In this document: positions 5,792 through 11,374 of the stretch, piece after piece
Position numbering within the stretch: the stretch's first letter is position 1
Layout: every line of letters begins with the position of its first letter
Assembly: GCA_028697565.1 (NCBI GenBank)
Contig: JAQVEU010000014.1
Location: 1-12,368 of the forward strand
Reading direction: 5' to 3'
Source: Candidatus Ratteibacteria bacterium
GTDB taxonomy: Bacteria; Ratteibacteria; UBA8468; B48-G9; JAFGKM01
Length of the DNA: 12,368 nt
The notes under the pieces: model-generated
What the model saw: the letters and a program-made list of their open reading frames with translations, nothing else
What the model was told of the DNA's origin: nothing
Databases searched by the model: none
Made by a program: the position numbers and the translations under genes

Positions 5792-6770
5792 TCACTACCC
5801 TCCATGCCGCCTCCATAAGTTCCCTTACACCTTCTCCTGTAAGTGCTGATATAAAATAGACATCCGCAAATTTTTCTTTAAAGACCTTTATATTCTCCTT
5901 TGATATATCAAGGTCTATCTTATTGCCAGCAATAATTTCTACCTTCTCGTATAACTTTTTGCTGTATCTTTCAAGTTCATTTCTTATATTATAATATCTT
6001 TTTAGTGCGTCCGGGACAGAAAGATCCACAAGGTGAATAAGAACCTTTGTCCTTTCTATGTGCCTCAAAAATTTGTGTCCCAGTCCCTTCCCCTCAGATG
6101 CACCTTCTATAAGTCCTGGTATATCCGCTATCACAAATGTCCTTGAATCCCCTAAATCTACCACACCAAGGTTAGGGACAATTGTTGTAAAAGGATAGTC
6201 CGCTATCTTCGGTTTTGCAGATGAGACCTTTGATATAAGTGTTGACTTGCCACTGTTGGGATAGCCCACAACACCTACATCAGCAAGTAGTTTCAGTTCG
6301 AGTTTCAGATACCTTTCTTCTCCTGTCTCCCCGGGTGTTGCCTTTCTTGGTGCCTGATTTGTAGATGACTTAAAAGATGCATTACCCCTGCCACCTCTTC
6401 CTCCTTTTGCTACCACATACTCCATCCCATCCTCTGAAAGGTCGACAAGAAATTCCTCACCACCATCCTTTATCTCATATATTATTGTGCCAACAGGAAC
6501 AGGTATTAATAGGTCCTCCCCTGACCTTCCTTCCTTGTTACTCCCTTCTCCATTTCTGCCTTTCTCTGCCTTGAAGTGCTGTCTGTAGTGGAAGTCAATA
6601 AGTGTGCGGATGTCCTTTTTTGCCTTGAAGATGACATCTCCTCCTTTGCCTCCATTTCCTCCGGAAGGTCCACCCTTCGGGACATACTTTTCCCTTCTGA
6701 ATGCAACACAGCCATTCCCTCCATCACCTGCCTTCACCCATATCTTTGCCTCATCAATAAACCTAACCAT
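5754..6770 (-). CDS. obg: Obg/CgtA family ribosome-associated GTPase
   Basis: Obg is an essential GTPase involved in 50S ribosome assembly and stress responses. The 338-residue protein has the glycine-rich Obg fold at about residues 1-158 (GDGGNGCVAFRREKYVPKGG and GGRGGRGNASF) and then the G domain: G1 GYPNSGKST at about 166-174, G2 DYPFTTIVP, G3 DIPGLIEGA, G4 NKID and G5 SALTGEGV. It ends soon after the G domain and so lacks the variable C-terminal OCT extension of some relatives, as do many short Obg proteins. The start at 6770 overlaps the uvrC stop by 8 bp. The nearest good Shine-Dalgarno, AAGGAG, is about 14 bases upstream, and a weaker AAGGA abuts the ATG, so coupling to uvrC is likely. 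Its 3' end overlaps prfB by 38 bp. Confidence 0.97.
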   Translation of the reverse strand: MVRFIDEAKIWVKAGDGGNGCVAFRREKYVPKGGPSGGNGGKGGDVIFKAKKDIRTLIDFHYRQHFKAEKGRNGEGSNKEGRSGEDLLIPVPVGTIIYEIKDGGEEFLVDLSEDGMEYVVAKGGRGGRGNASFKSSTNQAPRKATPGETGEERYLKLELKLLADVGVVGYPNSGKSTLISKVSSAKPKIADYPFTTIVPNLGVVDLGDSRTFVIADIPGLIEGASEGKGLGHKFLRHIERTKVLIHLVDLSVPDALKRYYNIRNELERYSKKLYEKVEIIAGNKIDLDISKENIKVFKEKFADVYFISALTGEGVRELMEAAWRVVNEYRSQPDEGEI

Positions 6771-8043
6771 TCCTTATCTTTTCACTCCTTAACTTTCTAT
6801 GATACGAAACAGCAAACCTGTGTGCCTCGTTCCGTATTGCCTGAAGTAGATGAAGTTCAGGTGAGTCCTTTTTAAGTTGTAGTGGTTCTTTACTACCCCT
6901 GACATATATCTCCTCTTCACGTTTGGCAAGAGATACCACAGGAATATCATCTACACCCATCCTTTTTAGTGTCCTTATTGCAGTATTTAGTTGTGCCTTT
7001 CCGCCATCAACAAGTATAAGGTCAGGAACCTCTTTCCTTTCTTCTTCACTATCAAACCTTCTGGTGAGTACCTCCTCTAACATCCTGCAGTCATCAATCC
7101 CTTCTACAAATTTTATCCTATACCTCCTGTAGTTGTCCTTATCTGCTGTGCCACCCTTAAAAGAGACCTTGCATCCTGTTGCCAGGTCACCCTGTATATT
7201 GGATATATCATAACCCTCTATATGGTAGGGTATCCGCTCAAGGTGGAGGATGTCTTTAAGACCGGGCAGGACATTGCTTTCTCCATAGGCAAAAAGTGCT
7301 TTCTCATCCCTTAGTGGGAACCTTTTTTTCATCTCATCCAGCATAAAAAGTCGCCTTTTTATCTCATCTGCCCTTTCAAATTCACGACTTTTTATTGCAT
7401 CATTCAGTTGTTTCTTCAGTTCCCTTGTAAATCTTTTGTAGTTGCCTTCAAAAAAAGATGTGACACCATCCACAAGTTTATTATAATCTTCCTCTGTTAT
7501 CTTTCCTTCACACGGTCCCGCACATCTTTTTATATAGTACTGGGTACATAACCTTACCTTCTTTTTCTCCAGGTTATACCTGCAACTTCTCACAGGATAA
7601 TACCTTCTGATAAACTTTAAGACACCCTTGATTAGTTCAACATTTGTAAATGGTCCAAAGTACATAGATTTTCCATCCTGTTGTTCCCGGACAACCCTTA
7701 TAGATGGAAACCTCTCTTTTGTAATTTTTACAAAAGGATAACTTTTATCATCCTTGAGATTTATATTGTATCGTGGCTGATATTTTTTTATGAGGATATT
7801 CTCAAGTACAAGTGCCTCTGCATCTGAAGATACAGGAATAAAGTCAAAGTTGTGTATACTTGATATTAGAGACAGGTTTTTAGGACTGGTATCCGTTTGA
7901 TAAAAGTATGATGCAAGCCGTTTTTTTAAAGAGACCGCCTTGCCTACATATATCACTCTACCTTCTTTATCCTTCATCAAATAAACGCCGGGGATGTCAG
8001 GTATACTACTCAGTTTTTTCACTACCTTCTGTTTTTTCTCCAT
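6763..8043 (-). CDS. uvrC: Compact excinuclease ABC subunit C (UvrC)
   Basis: UvrC makes both incisions in bacterial nucleotide excision repair. This 426-residue version is much shorter than E. coli UvrC (610). The N-terminal GIY-YIG nuclease is complete (GVY at 19-21, Y32-V-G, R42, E81, N93). Four cysteines, C154, C166, C174 and C178, fall at the positions I recall as the Fe-S ligands of E. coli UvrC. The UVR (UvrB-binding) motif is at about 215-241. The RNase H-like nuclease is present with D279 (YDISN), D318, D346 (LVDGGKAQ) and H408 (NEAHRF). Two parts are missing: about 120 residues between the UVR motif and the RNase H-like domain, and the C-terminal helix-hairpin-helix pair, since the protein ends at RKLRSEKIRNG. 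No frameshift explains this because obg starts at once. The start at 8043 overlaps DUF1844 by 38 bp. Confidence 0.95.
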   Translation of the reverse strand: MEKKQKVVKKLSSIPDIPGVYLMKDKEGRVIYVGKAVSLKKRLASYFYQTDTSPKNLSLISSIHNFDFIPVSSDAEALVLENILIKKYQPRYNINLKDDKSYPFVKITKERFPSIRVVREQQDGKSMYFGPFTNVELIKGVLKFIRRYYPVRSCRYNLEKKKVRLCTQYYIKRCAGPCEGKITEEDYNKLVDGVTSFFEGNYKRFTRELKKQLNDAIKSREFERADEIKRRLFMLDEMKKRFPLRDEKALFAYGESNVLPGLKDILHLERIPYHIEGYDISNIQGDLATGCKVSFKGGTADKDNYRRYRIKFVEGIDDCRMLEEVLTRRFDSEEERKEVPDLILVDGGKAQLNTAIRTLKRMGVDDIPVVSLAKREEEIYVRGSKEPLQLKKDSPELHLLQAIRNEAHRFAVSYHRKLRSEKIRNG

Positions 8044-8320
8044 TACCTGCCTTTTTATCCTGTGATGCCTTCTCTTTCTCTAACTCATCCACATAGTTCA
8101 ACTGCAACTCAGTGATTGTAGCAGAAAGAACCCTCTCTTCCTCCTTTGTAAGGTTCCCCTTTGTCTTCTCTCTTAACATTTCGGTTATATCAATAATTCT
8201 CTTCGCAAGTTCAAGGTTCTTCTCTACCTTCCCTGTTAATGGATTGGGCACCTTGCCCATTGACTGCCATCCCCAGTTAGCAAAAAACATTACAACAAAT
8301 TCAAATAGTCCTTCCTCCAT
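8006..8320 (-). CDS. DUF1844 family protein
   Basis: This is a small soluble protein of unknown function, 104 residues from the preferred start. The family pattern is clear: an N-terminal FEFVVMFFANWGWQSMG segment, then VPNPLTGKVEKNLELAKRII with DITEMLREKTKGNLTKEE, and a C-terminal helix. The last 25 residues are charged, Lys/Glu/Gly-rich and probably disordered. I chose the ATG at 8320 because GGAGGGAGAA lies immediately upstream. An in-frame ATG at 8332 would add four residues (MEGE) but has no ribosome-binding site. It is the first gene of the overlapping run and its end overlaps uvrC by 38 bp. The overlap contains an imperfect direct repeat of about 18-20 bp (8011-8027 and 8029-8048). The function cannot be inferred from context. 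Confidence 0.85.
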   Translation of the reverse strand: MEEGLFEFVVMFFANWGWQSMGKVPNPLTGKVEKNLELAKRIIDITEMLREKTKGNLTKEEERVLSATITELQLNYVDELEKEKASQDKKAGNGEKTEGSEKTE

Positions 8321-8330
8321 TTCTCCCTCC
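8321..8330 (-). promoter_or_regulatory. Ribosome-binding site deciding the DUF1844 start
   Basis: GGAGGGAGAA sits directly before the ATG at 8320 and follows the alternative ATG at 8330-8332. This is why the downstream ATG is preferred. Confidence 0.75.
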
Positions 8331-8335
8331 ATAAG

Positions 8336-8443
8336 TATTCACTGCACGCCGTTCATATGTACACTCTAAATCCAAAACACTAAACCTAAAAATCCCCTCT
8401 AACCACCCCCACCTATATCCTCCCCCCTCATATGGGGAGGAAT
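8336..8443 (+). repeat. U block joined to H2
   Basis: The U block (about 8336-8391, core CCGTTCATATG then CTCTAAATCCAAAACACTAA) continues into ATCCCCTCTAACCACCCCCA and an H2 hairpin (TCCTCCCC 8418-8425 with GGGGAGGA 8434-8441). Its first half matches 2622-2676 and its second half matches 3131-3207, so this copy joins the pieces that are separate in cluster B. Confidence 0.8.
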
Positions 8444-8452
8444 CTTAATTTT

Positions 8453-8573
8453 CCTCTCCCTTTGTTCTCCTGTTTCCCCTCCCTCAGAGGGGAGGGGATA
8501 AAGGGGAGGGTGAGGAACTTTTCCTTTACTCTCCACCCCCACCTATATCCTCCCCCCTCATATGGGGAGGAAT
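8453..8573 (+). repeat. H3-H2 composite
   Basis: H3 has a CCCCTCCC/GGGAGGGG core and a mismatched distal stem (GTTT left, ATAAA right) like the copy at 3011. The linker GAGGAACTTTTCCTTT leads into a complete H2 hairpin (8548-8555 with 8564-8571). Confidence 0.85.
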
Positions 8574-8588
8574 GGGGGGATTTTCATT

Positions 8589-8636
8589 CCTTCCTTTTAT
8601 AAAGGAAGATTAGGATGGATTTTAAAATCTCCCCTC
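8589..8636 (+). repeat. H1 hairpin with tail and AT palindrome
   Basis: The stem CCTTCCTTT/AAAGGAAGA around TAT has one end mismatch. The tail TTAGGATGGATTTT runs into the palindrome GATTTTAAAATC (8618-8629) and TCCCCTC, as at 3249-3268. Confidence 0.8.
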
Positions 8637-8652
8637 TTTTCATTTTTCCCTT

Positions 8653-8689
8653 CCCCTCTCCCCTTGCGGGAGAGGGCCAGGGTGAGGGG
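8653..8689 (+). repeat. H4 hairpin
   Basis: Perfect 9-bp stem CCCTCTCCC (8654-8662) with GGGAGAGGG (8668-8676) around CTTGC, then CCAGGGTGAGGGG. Repeats of this look are familiar from many unrelated bacterial genomes. Confidence 0.8.
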
Positions 8690-8701
8690 TACTGGTTGCT
8701 T

Positions 8702-8779
8702 CCCCCTCCTTTCATAAAGGAGGGTTGGGGTGGATTGCTTCTCCTTCCTTTCGTAAAGGAAGGTTGGGATGGATTTCTA
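8702..8779 (+). repeat. Double H1 module reaching the M50 stop codon
   Basis: Two perfect 9-bp hairpins (8704-8712 with 8716-8724, and 8743-8751 with 8755-8763) each carry a tail, separated by GCTTCT. This is the inverse of the module at 543-620 with about 3 mismatches over 78 bp. The matching segment includes the CTA at 8777-8779, which is the TAG stop of the protease gene read on the minus strand. Confidence 0.9.
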
Positions 8780-9397
8780 TAAGTTTATTGTGGTTCCAGT
8801 AATGAAATTAACAATAGCAATACTCAAAGGACCAAGCCATCCTAATCCACCAAGAAAGATAAAAGCCATTACTATTATAATACCATATCGCTCCATCTGT
8901 TCATATCTATGCCGTATCCGCCCCGGAAGAAATACACTTAATATCCGTGAGCCATCAAGTGGAGGGATGGGGATGAGATTAAACAAAGCAAGTATGAAGT
9001 TTATAACAGCACCTATGATGAGAAATTGACTTACAAGGGCATTTGGAAATAGGCGGGAGATAAGTGCCAAAAATGTTCCAAGAATTATATTACTTCCTGG
9101 ACCTGCAATACCTACGGCCAACAGTCCTCTGTCATAATTTCTAAAATTAAACGGGTTAATAGGAACGGGTTTTGCCATCCCTATGGCAAAATGTCCTCTG
9201 CTGATGAGAAGAAGCAATATAGGAAGAAGTATAGTGCCAAACGGGTCAATATGTGGTAGAGGGTTAAGTGTGAGGCGCCCCATCATCATCGCAGTATTAT
9301 CTCCATTTAGGTATGCCATATATCCATGACAAAACTCATGCACCACAACAGAAAAAAACACAATGAAAAGCACAATCACTAACGAAATAATCTCCAT
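8777..9397 (-). CDS. Site-2 protease family (M50) membrane metalloprotease
   Basis: This is a polytopic membrane zinc protease of 206 residues. The zinc motif HEFCH (HExxH) is at residues 20-24 in the first membrane helix, and the third-ligand motif is NLIPIPPLDG at 140-149 with D148. Between them are GRLTLNPLPHIDPFG (40-54) and AGPGSN (98-103), both typical of the small FtsH-independent M50 group often annotated as site-2 protease family. There is no PDZ domain, so it is not RseP-like, and no substrate can be named. The start at 9397 is 1 bp after the murJ stop, with GAGAG upstream in the murJ 3' end, so the two are co-transcribed and coupled. The stop codon lies inside the repeated stretch of the double H1 module. 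The last residues (TGTTINL) show no obvious truncation of a known motif. Confidence 0.93.
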   Translation of the reverse strand: MEIISLVIVLFIVFFSVVVHEFCHGYMAYLNGDNTAMMMGRLTLNPLPHIDPFGTILLPILLLLISRGHFAIGMAKPVPINPFNFRNYDRGLLAVGIAGPGSNIILGTFLALISRLFPNALVSQFLIIGAVINFILALFNLIPIPPLDGSRILSVFLPGRIRHRYEQMERYGIIIVMAFIFLGGLGWLGPLSIAIVNFITGTTINL

Positions 9398-9398
9398 T

Positions 9399-10919
9399 TT
9401 ACTCTCTTAACCCCCGTATTTGCTTTATTAAAATTCCTGTGGAGAGGATATAAACAAGAACAGAAACAATTATACAGGAAAAAAGAAGAAGTGGCAAGGA
9501 AAGTATAGAGGCAAGGGCGTTTTTACACAGGTAGAGGATACACCCCATCAATAGAGAGACAAGAAACACATACATAAAAAATACTGTCTCTTTTTTCAGG
9601 TCAATATACAGATGCTTTTTGTTAAAAAGTACCACCAAAAGAAGGAAGTTTGTAATACCCACAACAGATGTTGCAAGTGCAATTCCATTGTGTCCCATAA
9701 ACTGCATCAGGGTAATGTCTAAAACAAAATTCACCAATATACTGAATATACCTACCTTGACAGGTGTGGATGTATCCTTACAGGCATAAAATGCCCTGCT
9801 CCACACAGATGCCCCACCATATCCAAGCAGCCCCAGTGAATAACAGGCAAGTGGAGAGGCAACAAGTTCCACAGACCTTGCAGTAAACATCCCTCTGGCA
9901 AATAGGAAAGAGACAATCTCTGTCCTAAGGATTATCATACCGAAGGTAAAGGGAAGAAGCAAAAAAACAAGCATACGTGCGGCAAAAAGCAGGTTCTTTA
10001 CAAACTCCTCGTTGTTCTTTGAAGAGATATTTTCTGAAAACCATGGGAGTACTGCTGTGGATATAGAAATAGCAAAGACCCCAAGTGGCAACTGAAATAT
10101 ACGGGTGCTATACCACAACCCTGAAACCGCCCCTTCATACAACATATAGGCAAGAGAGTTATCTACAAGAAGGTTGATGGGTGTGACAGCAACACCTATC
10201 ACCATAGGTGCAAGAAGTATCCCCATCCTCTTTACAGCAGGATGTGAAAGGTTTATGTTCAGGCGGGGTCTATACCCTTTTTTGAGCACCGGGACAAGTG
10301 TAAAGAGGAACTGCCCGAGACCACCTGCAATAACACCTATACACAGGGCAAGTACCTGATGTTTAGGTGTAGATGAAAAGAAAGGCAATAAAAGAAAAAG
10401 TGCTGCGAGCCAGAATATATCAAGGACAACAGGTGATAGAGATGGCAGAAAAAAGTCCTTGTGAACATTAAGAATACCTGTGTTGATAGCGGCAAGTGAT
10501 ATAAATATAAGGTACGGAAATGTAAACCTTAATAATATCCATACATCATGCCACCTTGATGTTTCACTTACTACCCTTACTGATATAAAACTCATCCCCA
10601 ACACCAGCAGGAATAAAAGTGTTGTGACAATGAGGGATATGGTAAAACATATATTAAATATCTCATTACCCTCTTTTTTACAATTATCATCAAGTGTATA
10701 TTCAGTAAAGACAGGTATAAATGCAGTATTGAGTGCACCTTCTGCAATAAGCCCTCTGAAAAAGTTGGGTATCATAAATGCGAGAAGGAAGGCATCATAT
10801 ATTGCAAGCGTACCGAAAAAATTCGCAGTGGCAACCTCCCTTACAAGTCCGAATACCCTTGCAATGATTGTCCCTAATGAGATAACTGACACTGCCCTGA
10901 GAATTTTTTTTGAACTCAT
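9399..10919 (-). CDS. murJ: Lipid II flippase MurJ (MviN family)
   Basis: MurJ moves the peptidoglycan precursor lipid II across the inner membrane. The 506-residue protein is close to E. coli MurJ (511) and has about 14 hydrophobic segments. Residues that match charged positions important in E. coli are present: R21 (IIARVFG), R27 (GLVREVA), D42 (YDAFLLAF), R55 and E60 (FRGLIAEGALNTAFIPVF). The later RIFQLPLGVFAISISTAVLP segment is also a family signature. The ATG at 10919 has no clear Shine-Dalgarno sequence, and no in-frame alternative start lies between it and the upstream in-frame stop, so initiation is weak or needs another signal. It is followed 1 bp later by the M50 protease gene. Confidence 0.97.
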   Translation of the reverse strand: MSSKKILRAVSVISLGTIIARVFGLVREVATANFFGTLAIYDAFLLAFMIPNFFRGLIAEGALNTAFIPVFTEYTLDDNCKKEGNEIFNICFTISLIVTTLLFLLVLGMSFISVRVVSETSRWHDVWILLRFTFPYLIFISLAAINTGILNVHKDFFLPSLSPVVLDIFWLAALFLLLPFFSSTPKHQVLALCIGVIAGGLGQFLFTLVPVLKKGYRPRLNINLSHPAVKRMGILLAPMVIGVAVTPINLLVDNSLAYMLYEGAVSGLWYSTRIFQLPLGVFAISISTAVLPWFSENISSKNNEEFVKNLLFAARMLVFLLLPFTFGMIILRTEIVSFLFARGMFTARSVELVASPLACYSLGLLGYGGASVWSRAFYACKDTSTPVKVGIFSILVNFVLDITLMQFMGHNGIALATSVVGITNFLLLVVLFNKKHLYIDLKKETVFFMYVFLVSLLMGCILYLCKNALASILSLPLLLFSCIIVSVLVYILSTGILIKQIRGLRE

Positions 10920-10995
10920 TTTTTGTAAATAGGTGCTGAACCCCGCCCATATTTAAGTAGCGAGAAAAATCTCTTCATTCTTCTTTCTTCCTATT

Positions 10996-11028
10996 CCTTC
11001 CTTTTGTAAAGGAAGGTTGAGATGGATT
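10996..11028 (+). repeat. H1 hairpin with tail
   Basis: Perfect stem CCTTCCTTT/AAAGGAAGG around TGT, then TTGAGATGGATT. Confidence 0.85.
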
Positions 11029-11038
11029 GCTAAATCCC

Positions 11039-11171
11039 CCCTCACCTTCATCCTCTCCCTTTGTTCTCTTGTTTCCCCTCCCTATGAGGGGAGGGGAAAC
11101 AAGGGAGGGTGAGGAACTTTTCCTATACTCTCCACCCCCACCTATATCCTCCCCCCTCATATGGGGAGGAA
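11039..11171 (+). repeat. H3-H2 composite with perfect long stem
   Basis: Outer arms CCCTCACC (11039-11046) and GGGTGAGG (11107-11114) enclose a perfect 15-bp stem, CTTGTTTCCCCTCCC (11068-11082) with GGGAGGGGAAACAAG (11089-11103). The distal stem bases differ from the copy at 2894 on both sides and still pair. A complete H2 hairpin follows (11147-11154 with 11163-11170). Confidence 0.88.
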
Positions 11172-11179
11172 GAGAGATT

Positions 11180-11278
11180 CCCTCGCCCTTTGAGGGGAGA
11201 GGGGCAGGGTGAGGGTGAAAACTTTTCCTTTACTCTCCACCCCCACCTATATCCTCCCCCCTTATATGGGGAGGAATT
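11180..11278 (+). repeat. H4-H2 composite
   Basis: CCCTCGCCCTTTGAGGGGAG and AGGGGCAGGGTGAGGG form an imperfect H4-type hairpin, followed by the same AACTTTTCCTTTACTCTCCA linker and an H2 hairpin (11252-11259 with 11268-11275). An H4 element takes the place that H3 holds in the other composites. Confidence 0.8.
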
Positions 11279-11281
11279 AAA

Positions 11282-11323
11282 CCCCCTCTAACACCCCTTT
11301 AAAAAGGGGGGGAATGGGGGATT
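11282..11323 (-). repeat. H5-like palindrome, reversed
   Basis: CCCCTCTAACACCCCTTTAA then AAAGGGGGGGAATGGGGGA. The inner stem is CCCCTT/AAGGGG with a TAAA-type loop. It lies about 50 bp past the lysS stop in the direction of transcription and could stabilise or end that transcript, but no T-run follows on the minus strand. Confidence 0.6.
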
Positions 11324-11374
11324 TTAAACTTTACTACTCTGGAACTTAACGTATAATTTTGCTGTGGTCTAAAA

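Larger units (their letters stand above)
8333..8776. repeat. Intergenic repeat cluster C
   Basis: These 444 bp between the M50 protease gene and DUF1844 contain no credible gene. They are almost fully tiled by a U block running into H2, an H3-H2 composite, a single H1 with AT palindrome, an H4 element and a double H1 module that reaches the M50 stop codon. I could not find a convincing sigma-70-type promoter for the DUF1844 operon, although it must lie here or in the U block. Confidence 0.85.
10920..11374. repeat. Intergenic repeat cluster D
   Basis: This is a 455-bp gap between lysS and murJ. The first 75 bp is plain leader of murJ with one heptamer unit (TAGCGAG, 10958-10964). The rest is a single H1, an H3-H2 composite, an H4-H2 composite and an H5-like palindrome. 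The last 50 bp, next to the lysS stop, shows no recognised structure. There is no credible gene. Confidence 0.85.

Noticed and set aside
6763..6780. uvrC as a pseudogene truncated by frameshift
   Set aside because: obg begins within the last codons of uvrC, leaving no room for a lost C-terminus. Together with the clean internal deletion and intact catalytic residues, this points to a natural short form.
8330..8332. ATG at 8332 as the DUF1844 start
   Set aside because: It has no ribosome-binding site, whereas GGAGGGAGAA directly precedes the in-frame ATG at 8320.
8702..8776. Double hairpin after the M50 gene as an intrinsic terminator
   Set aside because: Neither hairpin is followed by a T-run on the transcribed strand, and the same module occurs in reverse orientation elsewhere. 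A role in 3'-end protection remains possible.
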